A stretch of DNA of 64,000 nucleotides. Origin: an uncultured Paracoccaceae bacterium. Its GTDB lineage: Bacteria > Pseudomonadota > Alphaproteobacteria > Rhodobacterales > Rhodobacteraceae. The translations under genes were made by a program, and so were the position numbers. Positions 16,902 through 26,044 of this stretch are shown here, piece after piece (position 1 is the first letter of the stretch; the number at the start of each line of letters is the position of its first letter). A model generated the notes under the pieces. That model searched no databases. It saw nothing but the letters and a program-made list of their open reading frames with translations, and was not told the origin of the DNA. The DNA is taken from the NCBI GenBank assembly GCA_947503965.1, contig CANNFU010000001.1, positions 248,001 through 312,000 of the forward strand. Direction: 5' to 3'.

Positions 16902-18344
16902 ATGAACTATAATCGATTTTTGAAAGCCGCATTAACCGGCTTGACGTTGTCGCTAACCACAGCGGCACCGACAATGGCACCGGCCGAAACGTTGCGCGTT
17001 CTGCGCGGCGCTGCGTCCAGTGCCCTTAGCGTCCCGATGAATCGGGCCGTCGTCGTGGAAAGCGATGTTCCGTTCACGGAATTGTCCATCGCAAACCCAG
17101 GCATCGCAGATATCTCGTCGTTGTCAGACCGCACAATCTACGTGCTTGGCAAGGAACCGGGCCGCACAACGCTGACACTACTCGGCGCAGATGGTCGTCT
17201 GATCACCAACGTTGAAGTTCATGTGTCTCCTGACATGGCAGAGTTCAAAGAACGTCTGACTCAGATCATCCCGGGTGAGAATATTGAAGTGCGCACAGCA
17301 AACGACGGCATCGTGCTGTCGGGCACTGTAAGCTCTACCGCACGGCTCGACCGCGCACTTGATCTTGCAGAGCGTTACGCGCCAGGCCGCGTTTCCAACC
17401 TTATGATGGTTGGTGGTACGCAGCAGGTTATGCTGAAAGTTCGCTTTGCCGAAATGCAGCGGTCCGTCAGCAAGGCACTGTCTTCCAACCTTCGCTTTAC
17501 GGGCGATCTGTTTGGCGGTGACGTGGAGTCAGCCGGTGCGGTTGGTGCCCTGGTAGGAACAGTAACTGATGGAACGGGTCAAGGCTCTGTTGGCGTCAAC
17601 GAAATCGTCTCAAACGGTGATAGCGCAGGTGCCACGATCTTTGGTTTCGATGCCGGGCCACTTGAGGTGGATTTGCTGTTGGAAGCCCTTGAATCACGCG
17701 GGATCGTGCGCTCACTGGCAGAGCCGAACCTAACCGCGCTGAGCGGTCAGGAGGCAACATTCCTTGCAGGCGGTGAATATCCCGTGCCTGTGGCAAATAT
17801 CGACAACATCATCACCATCGTGTTCAAGCCATTCGGTATCGAACTGAACTTCACGCCACGTGTTGTTGACGGCGATATCATCAACCTGGAACTGGTTGCC
17901 GCAGTTTCTGCGATTGACCCATCAAACGGAATCGAGATTGATGATTTCCAGATTGATGCATTCACACGCCGTGAGACATCGACGACCGTTGAAATGCGGG
18001 ATGGCGAAAGCTTTGCAATTGCAGGGTTGCTGACGGATGATTTCCGCGACTTGAACAGTCAGGTGCCTTGGGTTGGTGATGTTCCAATCTTGGGTGCGCT
18101 GTTCCGGAGTGCTGAGTATCAGCGTGAGCAGACCGAATTGGTCATCATTATCACGCCGCATCTGGTGACACCGACCCGTGGTGAGGCATTGGCTCTGCCG
18201 ACCGACCGGATCCGTCCACCAACCGAGCAGGATCTCTTCCTCTTTGGTCGCGTGGCAAGAACAGATGCGCCATCTAACGGTGGTGCGGGCGAAGTGGCAC
18301 GCCAGGACTTTAGTGGGTCCTACGGCTATGTCCTGGATGAATGA
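16902..18344 (+). CDS. cpaC: Tad pilus outer-membrane secretin CpaC/RcpA
   Basis: Forms the outer-membrane ring through which the pilus leaves the cell. The 480-residue protein has a signal peptide (to about residue 28, TAAPTMAPA), an N-terminal pilus-type domain (SVPMNRAVVVESDVPFTELS), a BON-like domain (about 110-165), and the C-terminal secretin domain with LAEPNLTALSGQEATFLAGGE, RVVDGDIINLELV and VPWVGDVPILGALFRS. The length is normal. The OmpA-like lipoprotein gene follows after 15 nt. Confidence 0.96.
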   Translation: MNYNRFLKAALTGLTLSLTTAAPTMAPAETLRVLRGAASSALSVPMNRAVVVESDVPFTELSIANPGIADISSLSDRTIYVLGKEPGRTTLTLLGADGRLITNVEVHVSPDMAEFKERLTQIIPGENIEVRTANDGIVLSGTVSSTARLDRALDLAERYAPGRVSNLMMVGGTQQVMLKVRFAEMQRSVSKALSSNLRFTGDLFGGDVESAGAVGALVGTVTDGTGQGSVGVNEIVSNGDSAGATIFGFDAGPLEVDLLLEALESRGIVRSLAEPNLTALSGQEATFLAGGEYPVPVANIDNIITIVFKPFGIELNFTPRVVDGDIINLELVAAVSAIDPSNGIEIDDFQIDAFTRRETSTTVEMRDGESFAIAGLLTDDFRDLNSQVPWVGDVPILGALFRSAEYQREQTELVIIITPHLVTPTRGEALALPTDRIRPPTEQDLFLFGRVARTDAPSNGGAGEVARQDFSGSYGYVLDE

Positions 18345-18359
18345 TTGGAGCGCAGGTCA

Positions 18360-19016
18360 ATGAAATACTTAATGACAACGGCAATTGCCGCAGCCGCACT
18401 CGCAGGGTGCACACCAGCTGACCCGACGTTCTCGTCGTTCTATTCCGAAGCGGGTTCGACCCTGGAACGCGGTGACTTCGGTAACGCCAGCATGAACAAC
18501 TTGTTGGTTCAGACGGGTCAACAAGACTACACCATCAATCTGGCGCGTCGCTTTGCGTCTGATGTGAACTCGACGGTGAACTTCGCCTTCAACTCAACAG
18601 CATTGGACGCCGATGCGCGTGCAACGCTGATGCGTCAGGCCGATTGGATCCGCCAGTTCCCCGAAGTGCGCTTTAAGGTATACGGCCACACCGACCTTGT
18701 CGGCAGCCAGAGCTACAACCGCACGCTCGGTCTGCGCCGTGCACAAGCAGTTGTGGCGTTCCTGTCCTCACAAGGGATCAGCCGCAACCGTCTTGAAGCT
18801 GTTGCGTCATTCGGTGAAACCCAGCCTCTGGTGGTTACCGAAGGACGTGAGCGTCGCAACCGCCGTACTGTGACCGAGGTATCGGGCTTTGTAGAGCGGG
18901 ATCCAACGCTTCTGAACGGCAAATATGCTGAAGTGATCTTCCGCGAATATGTCAGAAGCGCGACGCCACGTACGCAAGCAGAAGGCACACAGATCACAAC
19001 AGGTACTGGCGGCTAA
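18360..19016 (+). CDS. OmpA-like lipoprotein of the tad locus
   Basis: A 218-residue lipoprotein: signal peptide with lipobox LAGC (Cys at residue 15), a short linker, and an OmpA domain (about residues 65-180) with VNFAFNSTALDADARATL, VYGHTDLVGSQSYNRTLGLRRAQAV and ERRNRRTVTEV, which bind peptidoglycan. The ATG at 18360 is preferred because it puts the signal peptide first. It probably anchors the secretin to the cell wall, given that it follows cpaC by 15 nt. A strong hairpin follows it. Confidence 0.93.
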   Translation: MKYLMTTAIAAAALAGCTPADPTFSSFYSEAGSTLERGDFGNASMNNLLVQTGQQDYTINLARRFASDVNSTVNFAFNSTALDADARATLMRQADWIRQFPEVRFKVYGHTDLVGSQSYNRTLGLRRAQAVVAFLSSQGISRNRLEAVASFGETQPLVVTEGRERRNRRTVTEVSGFVERDPTLLNGKYAEVIFREYVRSATPRTQAEGTQITTGTGG

Positions 19017-19035
19017 ATTCCGCCGACCACTTTGG

Positions 19036-19056
19036 CGCCGGATCATGCATCCGGCG
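19036..19056. terminator. Hairpin after the OmpA-like gene
   Basis: A perfect 8-bp stem, CGCCGGAT at 19036-19043 and ATCCGGCG at 19049-19056, with a CATGC loop. It lacks a T run, so it may be a Rho-assisted terminator or an RNA-processing or stabilising structure. It lies 20 nt after the stop codon. Confidence 0.5.
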
Positions 19057-19156
19057 TCAACACTCGCAGAGTTTTTCCAAGATCGTCGCATTATATCGCA
19101 CAATTACGATCTTTTGGTCCAAATCTCGACACGATTCCCCCCGATAACAAACAGTG

Positions 19157-19174
19157 GCAGGTATGATACCCTGC
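19157..19174. promoter_or_regulatory. Inverted repeat upstream of tadZ, possible operator
   Basis: GCAGGTAT-G-ATACCCTGC, an almost perfect palindrome with one extra C, about 90 nt before tadZ. It lies in the 249-bp gap that may hold a promoter for the ATPase half of the pilus locus. No regulator is known for it. Confidence 0.3.
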
Positions 19175-19265
19175 GTGGGTGCTAACAGGTGATTCACCGG
19201 ATACACCTATGCTGCAGCCCGTGTCATATTATCCAAAGCGGCCAAACTGATGAGGACGTTTGACA

Positions 19266-20513
19266 ATGAATACCAGTCCGGTCGTTCAACACGACCCACC
19301 CCCTATCGTCGCGTGCACGATCAGCCGCGATGTGCAGATATTCGATCTGCTTATCGAAGATATGGAAGCGGCATTGGGGGATGCCTGGGGTGATCTTAGT
19401 TTTGAAGATGCTGCTGCTTTCCTCAGCCAGCCCGAAGCGCGCAATCTGCAATTCGTCACGATCGCGATGGATGCAAATGACGAAGACAGCCTTGCGACGG
19501 TGTCCGAGGTTATCAGCGCCGCCAAGGCTGCGAAAATCAAGGTGATCCTGATTGCCGAGGACGTAAGCCCTACAGCGCTGCATCAGCTTTTGCGTGAAGG
19601 CGGCGATGAATTTGTCCCCTACCCGCTGCCCGAAAACGAACTGGCGCGTGCGATCGAACGGGTCCTGACCGCCGAAGAGACACCCGCGCCCGCCGCAAAT
19701 GGAGAGCGCAAATTTCGCGCAACCGGGAACAAATCCGGTGTGGTCATTCCTGTTCACGGGCTTGCTGGTGGCACCGGTGCCACAATGATGGCGGTCAATC
19801 TTGCGTGGGAATTGGCCAATGTGGACAAAGACAACCCGCAGAAGGTCTGCCTGATTGATCTGGATTTCCAGTTCGGCACTGCATCAACCTATCTTGACCT
19901 GCCCCGCCGCGAAGCTGTTTTGGAAATGCTCACCGACACCGCGTCGATGGAGCCGGAAATGTTCATGCAGGCCCTTCTCACCTATGGCGAGAAACTGCAT
20001 GTGCTGACATCTCCGACGGACATGATTCCGCTCGACATGATCTCACCCGAAGATATTGAGCGCGTTGTAGAGATGGCCCGTGTCAATTTCGATTATGTGA
20101 TCATCGACATGCCTTCAGCGATGGTGGAATGGTCACAGACCGTACTGGAAATGGCGCACGTGTATTTCGCAATGATCGAACTGGATATGCGATCTGCCCA
20201 AAATACACTGCGTCTCAAGCGTGCTTTGCAGTCCGAGGACTTGCCATTTGAAAAAATCCGCTTTGTGCTGAACCGCGCACCCGGATTCACCGATCTGAAT
20301 GGAAAGGCCCGCGTCAAACGACTGGCCGAAAGTCTGGGGATTTCGATCGAGGTGCTGTTGCCCGATGGTGGTAAGCCTGTCGCGCAAAGCGCTGATCATG
20401 GCACACCAATGGCAGAGGGGCTTGCAAAAAATCCGCTTCGCAAGGAGATAATGAAACTTGCAAAATCTGTGCATGATGTGAATCAGGCCGACGCCGTAGA
20501 AGCACGAAGCTAG
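19266..20513 (+). CDS. cpaE: Tad pilus localisation protein TadZ/CpaE, P-loop atypical
   Basis: A 415-residue ParA/MinD-like protein thought to place the Tad machine at its site in the cell. It has an N-terminal receiver-like domain (about residues 15-130, with LIAEDVSPTALHQLLREGGDEFVPYP read in parts) and a C-terminal ATPase-like domain with LIDLDFQFGTAS (Walker B-like) and VIIDMPSAMVEW. The P-loop position reads AGGTGAT (about 167-173), lacking both lysines of the canonical KGGxGKT, so it may bind ATP weakly or not at all. ATG at 19266 is chosen over TTG at 19260 because of spacing from GAGGA. Confidence 0.92.
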   Translation: MNTSPVVQHDPPPIVACTISRDVQIFDLLIEDMEAALGDAWGDLSFEDAAAFLSQPEARNLQFVTIAMDANDEDSLATVSEVISAAKAAKIKVILIAEDVSPTALHQLLREGGDEFVPYPLPENELARAIERVLTAEETPAPAANGERKFRATGNKSGVVIPVHGLAGGTGATMMAVNLAWELANVDKDNPQKVCLIDLDFQFGTASTYLDLPRREAVLEMLTDTASMEPEMFMQALLTYGEKLHVLTSPTDMIPLDMISPEDIERVVEMARVNFDYVIIDMPSAMVEWSQTVLEMAHVYFAMIELDMRSAQNTLRLKRALQSEDLPFEKIRFVLNRAPGFTDLNGKARVKRLAESLGISIEVLLPDGGKPVAQSADHGTPMAEGLAKNPLRKEIMKLAKSVHDVNQADAVEARS

Positions 20514-20524
20514 GAGTTAACTTC

Positions 20525-21988
20525 ATGTTCTCAAAATACAAAAAACCGAATGCCCCCAAGGCACCAACCGGAAACGCGACATCACCCGGTGTGCCCAAGG
20601 TGAACATCGCCCCTGTAGCGGCCGCAAATACGGAAGCGGCCAAGCAGCCTATAATGAAGGCTATGCCAGCCAGACGGCCCGCTGATGCGGGCCCCATGGA
20701 CAAAGAAAAACGGCGCAAGGAACGCTTGCAGGAAATCAAGCTGGAATTGCACAAATCCCTTCTTGATAACCTGAACCTTGCCGCGCTTGAAAGCGCGTCC
20801 GAGCAGGAGTTGCGCAGCGAAATCAATGCGATCGCGACTGAGTCCCTTGAAGAGATGGGGATCGTGCTGAACCGTGAAGAGCGGCAGACGCTTAGCCAGG
20901 ACCTTTTCTTTGAGGTCACAGGTCTTGGTCCGCTTGAAACGCTTCTGAAAGACGAGACCGTCAACGATATTCTGGTCAATGGTCCACAACAGATCTTTGT
21001 GGAACGCGATGGACGGCTTGAATTGACGGACATCACATTCAAAGACGAAAGACACCTGCTGCGGATCATCGACAAGATCGTATCTGCCGTGGGTCGGCGG
21101 GTGGATGAATCCAACCCTTACGTTGACGCCCGTTTGGCCGATGGTTCGCGTTTCAACGCCATGGTGCCGCCCATCGCCGTCGATGGTTCGCTTGTGTCGA
21201 TCCGTAAATTCAAAAAAGACAAGCTCGGCATTGAAGAACTGGTCAAGTTCGGCGCCTTCACCGAGGAAATGGCCGCCTACCTGCAGGCTGCGGTTTCGAC
21301 ACGTCTGAATGTTATCGTATCCGGTGGTACCGGTTCGGGTAAAACGACAACGCTGAATGCACTGTCCGGCTTTATCGACGATGCCGAACGCATCCTGACC
21401 ATTGAGGATACTGCGGAACTTCAGCTGCAACAGACCCATGTCGGTCGGATGGAAAGCCGCCCACCCAACGTCGAAGGGCGTGGTGGTGTGTCCCAGCGGG
21501 ACTGTTTGAAGAACGCCCTGCGGATGCGTCCTGACAGGATCATCGTGGGTGAGACGCGGGGCGAAGAAGTTATCGACATGCTTCAGGCCATGAACACCGG
21601 TCACGACGGATCCATGACCACCATCCACGCCAACTCGGCCCGCGATGCCGTGTCGCGTCTGGAAAACATGATTGCCATGGCCGGGATCGAAATGCCGATC
21701 AAGGCGATGCGCAGCCAGATCTCTTCTGCTGTGAACCTGCTTGTGCAGGCATCACGTCTGCAGGACGGGTCGCGTCGCATGGTTTCGATTACCGAAATCA
21801 CCGGCATGGAAGGTGATGTGATTTCGATGCAAGAGATCTTCCGCTATCAGCGTGTCGGCCTGACACCCGACAACAAGATCATCGGTCACTTCACGGCGAC
21901 AGGCGTGCGCAGCCACTTCTCTGAACGTTTCAAGCTGTGGGGCTATGACCTCCCACCAGCAATCTTTGAACCTATGGTCGCGGAGTAA
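20525..21988 (+). CDS. cpaF: Tad pilus ATPase TadA/CpaF
   Basis: Hexameric secretion ATPase that powers pilus assembly at the inner membrane. The 487-residue protein has an N-terminal helical domain (to about 180), then the VirB11/CpaF core with Walker A GGTGSGKT at 267-274, [12 protein letters not shown], the Asp/Glu box, [17 protein letters not shown] and the His box region [17 protein letters not shown]. It starts 11 nt after tadZ and 6 nt before tadB, in one operon. Confidence 0.97.
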   Translation: MFSKYKKPNAPKAPTGNATSPGVPKVNIAPVAAANTEAAKQPIMKAMPARRPADAGPMDKEKRRKERLQEIKLELHKSLLDNLNLAALESASEQELRSEINAIATESLEEMGIVLNREERQTLSQDLFFEVTGLGPLETLLKDETVNDILVNGPQQIFVERDGRLELTDITFKDERHLLRIIDKIVSAVGRRVDESNPYVDARLADGSRFNAMVPPIAVDGSLVSIRKFKKDKLGIEELVKFGAFTEEMAAYLQAAVSTRLNVIVSGGTGSGKTTTLNALSGFIDDAERILTIEDTAELQLQQTHVGRMESRPPNVEGRGGVSQRDCLKNALRMRPDRIIVGETRGEEVIDMLQAMNTGHDGSMTTIHANSARDAVSRLENMIAMAGIEMPIKAMRSQISSAVNLLVQASRLQDGSRRMVSITEITGMEGDVISMQEIFRYQRVGLTPDNKIIGHFTATGVRSHFSERFKLWGYDLPPAIFEPMVAE

Positions 21989-21994
21989 AAACGC

Positions 21995-22960
21995 ATGATT
22001 TCTGCAGAACCGGTCATTTATGTTCTGATCTTCTTTGCTGTTCTGGCGCTTGTCCAAGGTGCCTACCTGGTGATCTTTGGCAAGTCGATCAGCATGGACG
22101 GCAAGGTCAATCGTCGCCTTGATATGCTCGACAAGGGTGGCAGCCGCGAACAGGTGCTGGATCAACTCCGCAAGGAGATGACGCAGCACATGAAATCGCA
22201 AAGCATTCCGATCTATTCGATGCTGGCGAACAAGGCGCATATGGCGAACATCGCATTTACGCCGATGCAAATTGTAATTTTGATGATGGTGGTGAGTGCC
22301 GCCGCCTTTGCGATGCTGACAGTTCTGACAGAGGTCAGTGTTGCCATCCGCATACTTGTTTCAGTTTTGATGGGCGTGGGCGGCGTCTACACGTGGATCA
22401 GCAGCAAAGCCAACAAACGTATGGCCATGATTGGCGAGCAATTGCCCGAAGCGGTTGAGCTGATGGTGCGTTCGTTGCGTGTGGGTCATCCGTTTTCAAA
22501 CGCTATCTCCATCGTTGCCCGCGAAGTTCCGGACCCACTTGGGACAGAGATGGGCATGGTTTCGGATGAAGCGGCCTATGGCCGCGACATGGGTGAGACA
22601 CTGAAAGCTGTTGCTGAACGGCTCGACAATCAGGATATGCGGTTTTTGGCAGTCGCGGTGAACATTCAGCAGACGTCGGGCGGTAACCTGGCCGAGATTC
22701 TTGACGGTCTGGCCAAGGTGATCCGCGCACGGTTCCGCCTGTTTCGGCGCGTCGCGGCAATCACGGCAGAGGCCAAGTGGTCGGGTAAACTACTGTCAGC
22801 GTTTCCAATTGTCGCTTTGATCGGTATCAATCTGGTGCGGCCGAACTACTTTGACGAAGTCATGGAAAGCCCTTTATTTATTCCGGCCTGTTTTGTGATT
22901 GCCGGGTTTTTGGTGCTGAACATCATCGTCATGCGCGCACTTGTTAACATCAAGGTCTGA
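21995..22960 (+). CDS. tadB: Tad inner-membrane platform protein TadB
   Basis: One of two platform proteins that hold the TadA ATPase. It has 321 residues with an N-terminal helix (about 4-26), two central helices (about 92-130), a cytoplasmic T2SSF domain with GEQLPEAVELMVRSLRVGHP and VAVNIQQTSGGNLAEILDGL, and two C-terminal helices. This matches the TadB fold. It follows tadA by 6 nt. Confidence 0.95.
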   Translation: MISAEPVIYVLIFFAVLALVQGAYLVIFGKSISMDGKVNRRLDMLDKGGSREQVLDQLRKEMTQHMKSQSIPIYSMLANKAHMANIAFTPMQIVILMMVVSAAAFAMLTVLTEVSVAIRILVSVLMGVGGVYTWISSKANKRMAMIGEQLPEAVELMVRSLRVGHPFSNAISIVAREVPDPLGTEMGMVSDEAAYGRDMGETLKAVAERLDNQDMRFLAVAVNIQQTSGGNLAEILDGLAKVIRARFRLFRRVAAITAEAKWSGKLLSAFPIVALIGINLVRPNYFDEVMESPLFIPACFVIAGFLVLNIIVMRALVNIKV

Positions 22961-22970
22961 GGGAACTCCG

Positions 22971-23930
22971 ATGGAAGCTATTCAAACCATGATCATAGAC
23001 GTTTTGGGACCTTTCGGACCTTTGATGGTCGTCGGTCTCCTGGGCATCTTTTTGATCCTTATCACCTTGCCTGTATTGCTCAAGCGCGAGGTGGATCCGC
23101 TTGATAAACTACGCGCATCCGCAAATGTCGGTGCGAAAAACGCAAAGGGCGATGCGCTGCGTTCAGCAAGCGGCAGAGACAAGTTGGAAAAATACTCCAG
23201 CTTTCTGGAACCGCAAAACGCAGACGAATACTCTGCATCAAAGCTGACATTGATGCAGGCCGGCTATCGCAGCCCCAACGCAGTGCGGATCTTCCACTTT
23301 ATCCAGTTTGCTCTGGGCATCTTTGGTCTTCTGGGCGGCACGATCTACGCGATGATCAAGGCATCGCAGGTCACTGTTGAAACGCAGCAGATGATTATGA
23401 TGATCGGTATTCCCGGTGTCCTTGGCTACCTTCTGCCGAAATACTGGGTCACGCGCCGCAAGGCGATGCGCAAGCAAGAGATCACAAACGGATTTCCGGA
23501 CAGCCTTGATATGATGCTCGTATGCGTTGAGGCGGGCCAATCATTGGACCAATCGATCGTACGTGTTTCAAACGAATTGAAGGTTGGTTTCCCCGATTTG
23601 TCCGAAGAGTTCGAGATTGTCAGTCAGGAAGTCAAAGCCGGTAAAGACAAGAATACCGTGTTGCGTGATATGTCCGAACGCTGCGGTGTAGCTGACATTA
23701 CCAGCTTTGTGACCGTACTCATCCAGTCGCAGCAATTTGGTACGTCCATTGCGGATGCACTGCGGGTCTACTCGTCGGAAATGCGTGATAAACGTGTGAT
23801 GCGCGCAGAAGAGGCTGCCAACAAGTTGCCAACAAAAATGACACTTGCCACCATGATGTTGACGGTGCCGCCGCTGATGGCCATTCTGATCGGACCATCA
23901 ATCTATTCGATTATCAAAAACCTCAGCTAG
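22971..23930 (+). CDS. tadC: Tad inner-membrane platform protein TadC
   Basis: The partner of TadB: 319 residues with a T2SSF domain (GFPDSLDMMLVCVEAGQSLDQ, then FVTVLIQSQQFGTSIADALR) and membrane helices at about 18-40, 115-160 and the C-terminus. The ATG at 22971 lies 10 nt after the tadB stop, behind AGGGAAC. An upstream frame extension to 22941 would overlap tadB and lacks a ribosome site. Confidence 0.95.
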   Translation: MEAIQTMIIDVLGPFGPLMVVGLLGIFLILITLPVLLKREVDPLDKLRASANVGAKNAKGDALRSASGRDKLEKYSSFLEPQNADEYSASKLTLMQAGYRSPNAVRIFHFIQFALGIFGLLGGTIYAMIKASQVTVETQQMIMMIGIPGVLGYLLPKYWVTRRKAMRKQEITNGFPDSLDMMLVCVEAGQSLDQSIVRVSNELKVGFPDLSEEFEIVSQEVKAGKDKNTVLRDMSERCGVADITSFVTVLIQSQQFGTSIADALRVYSSEMRDKRVMRAEEAANKLPTKMTLATMMLTVPPLMAILIGPSIYSIIKNLS

Positions 23931-23942
23931 GCAAAGTAGACC

Positions 23943-24503
23943 ATGCAACTCAAACAGGCCATCTTCGGCCTCGTGTTTATTGCACTGGCCGCCTGTGACA
24001 CAGGCGGCCTTAATCGTTCGACGGACGGTGTGTTTGCGCCGGGTGTCGCTGGCCCCAGTGTCGAAGACGGGTTGCTTGTCGGTCACCGATTGATGGATGC
24101 TGGCGAATACGAACTCGCGCTCAAAGCGTATAATCGCGCGGCACTTCAGCAGGGCCTGAATGTCGACACGATGTCGGCTATCGGGTCAGCGAATTTGAAC
24201 CTCGGTCGCTTGGGTCAGGCGGAAAAATGGCTACGCCGCGCGGTTGCCGAAGACCCAACATTTCCACCAGCCTGGAACAATCTTGGTGTAATATTGATGG
24301 AAACCGGCCAAGTTGCCGAAGCAAGCGAAGTTTTTCGTCGTGCTTTTGCCGCAGATAACGGAAATTCTGATGAAATTCGCGACAACTTGCGCTTAGCGCT
24401 CGCAAAATTAGAAAATCCGAGCAATAATGAGCTACAACAAAATCAGAACTTCAATCTGATCCGGCGGGGACCTGGCGATTTCGCACTCACGTCGGACTTA
24501 TAG
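23943..24503 (+). CDS. tadD: TPR lipoprotein TadD
   Basis: A 186-residue lipoprotein with lipobox LAAC (Cys at residue 18) and two or three TPR units (about residues 45-150, such as LALKAYNRAALQQGLN and AEKWLRRAVAEDPTFPPAWN). TadD proteins help secretin assembly as pilotin-like factors. It lies 12 nt after tadC. Confidence 0.9.
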   Translation: MQLKQAIFGLVFIALAACDTGGLNRSTDGVFAPGVAGPSVEDGLLVGHRLMDAGEYELALKAYNRAALQQGLNVDTMSAIGSANLNLGRLGQAEKWLRRAVAEDPTFPPAWNNLGVILMETGQVAEASEVFRRAFAADNGNSDEIRDNLRLALAKLENPSNNELQQNQNFNLIRRGPGDFALTSDL

Positions 24504-24530
24504 GCAAGAGCAGTAAAAGGACGCAGAAAC

Positions 24531-25382
24531 ATGCGCCACACTATCATTATGACGCTTAGTGCAGCAGCCATTGGGCTGTCGGCGTGTACGCCGCCAGACC
24601 CCGAGGCAGAAGTTGAACGGGCTCTCAAGGACCTCAACGTTGTTGATGAAAGCAATCTCAATGACCTGATGCTGACTGTCGGGGATCCGAACGAGGCGGT
24701 GAATTATTTCGCCGGCGCAAACGCAAATGACCCCGGTCGGATCGACCTGCAACGCGGCTTAGCAAAATCGCTGGTTCGCGCCAAACGGCCGCAAGAGGCC
24801 ATTCAGGCATGGGCAAACGTGGTCGCACATGGTGAATCTACACATGCCGACAGTGTCGATCTGGCAGATGCGTATATTCGGGCAAATGAATGGGATGCGG
24901 CGGCCTCCACGCTGAACACCATCCCGCCAACTTACGAGACATTCAAACGCTACCGGCTTGAGGCGATGGTCGCAGACAGTCGCCAGCAATGGGACAAGGC
25001 TGACAGCTTTTATGAAATCGCCGTTGGCCTGACGACACGTCCTGCGACCGTCTACAACAACTGGGGTTATTCCAAACTCACGCGGGGTGACTATGTCGGG
25101 GCCGAGCGTCACTTCAGCGACGCATTGCGGTTTGATGATAGCCTGTTCACAGCCAAAAATAATCTGGTTCTGGCACGTGGCGCGCGGCGCGAATATTCGC
25201 TGCCCGTCGTGCGGATGACCCAGGTAGAGCGGGCACAGTTGCTGCACACCTTGGCGTTAGCGGCAATCAAGCAGAATGATGTCACGATCGGCAAGTCACT
25301 TTTGAACGAAGCCATCGAGACCCATCCGCGATATTTCGAGGCTGCTGTGCGCGCACTCGAAGCGCTCGACAACAGCGCTTAA
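24531..25382 (+). CDS. Second TPR lipoprotein of the tad locus
   Basis: A 283-residue lipoprotein (lipobox LSAC, Cys at residue 19) with TPR-like repeats through about residues 65-260, including YNNWGYSKLTRGDYVGAERHF. It is in the place where a second TPR gene is often found in alphaproteobacterial tad loci. It probably works with TadD in the periplasm. It is not a simple duplicate of TadD. Confidence 0.87.
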   Translation: MRHTIIMTLSAAAIGLSACTPPDPEAEVERALKDLNVVDESNLNDLMLTVGDPNEAVNYFAGANANDPGRIDLQRGLAKSLVRAKRPQEAIQAWANVVAHGESTHADSVDLADAYIRANEWDAAASTLNTIPPTYETFKRYRLEAMVADSRQQWDKADSFYEIAVGLTTRPATVYNNWGYSKLTRGDYVGAERHFSDALRFDDSLFTAKNNLVLARGARREYSLPVVRMTQVERAQLLHTLALAAIKQNDVTIGKSLLNEAIETHPRYFEAAVRALEALDNSA

Positions 25383-25391
25383 GAAAACGCC

Positions 25392-25919
25392 ATGGGTTTG
25401 ACGGGAACGGCAGCGCTTTGGTTTCTTCCAGCCGTCATCCCCATGGTCATTTTCGTGTCGTGGAGCGATATGAAATCTATGAAGATCACGAATAGGTCCA
25501 TGATAGTCCTGTTCGCGATCTTTGTCGTTCTGGGTCCCTTTGCGTTTGGTTTCCCTGACTATTTCTGGCAGATGCTGCACGCGCCAGTCGTTCTGATCAT
25601 CGGCATGGCACTTTGGATGTTGCGTTTGATGGGCGGCGGCGACGCAAAGATGTATGCTGCCATGTCACCGTTCTTTGTTGTGTCGGACTGGTTTCTGATC
25701 ACGGTCGTTTTCATAGCTGCCAGTTTTGCAGGACTAATCACGCACAGCGTCTTTCGTTTCACCCGACTACGCAATCTGGCCCCTGATTGGAAAAGCTGGA
25801 CAGCCCGCACCGACAAGCTCAGAGGTAGCATTGCGGGCCTGAATCTTGCCTTTCCCAAAGGCGTGGTGCTGAGCATGACACTGTTGTTTTATCTGCTTGT
25901 GGTGGCGATATACCGCTGA
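25392..25919 (+). CDS. cpaA: Prepilin peptidase CpaA/TadV
   Basis: An A24-family aspartic peptidase that removes the leader of the Flp pilins. It has 175 residues and about five helices; both catalytic aspartates are seen, in WSDMKSMKITN (about residue 26) and MGGGDAKMYAAM (about residue 79). It lacks the methylase half of classical PilD, as is usual for Tad peptidases. It starts 9 nt after the TPR gene. Confidence 0.94.
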   Translation: MGLTGTAALWFLPAVIPMVIFVSWSDMKSMKITNRSMIVLFAIFVVLGPFAFGFPDYFWQMLHAPVVLIIGMALWMLRLMGGGDAKMYAAMSPFFVVSDWFLITVVFIAASFAGLITHSVFRFTRLRNLAPDWKSWTARTDKLRGSIAGLNLAFPKGVVLSMTLLFYLLVVAIYR

Positions 25920-26044
25920 ACGCGTGGCAATGCCCCAGACTGGAACATCTTTATTCACTATTTAGCCACAATAGGCTGTAATCTTGTTAACGACTCCGCA
26001 GCACGCTGTGTTTCTTGATCATTGTACCGACAGGTGGGCCGATT

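Noticed and set aside
20582-21628. Open frame of 348 codons antisense to tadA/cpaF
   Set aside because: Opposite a clear ATPase gene, His- and Arg-rich, no ribosome site; a shadow.
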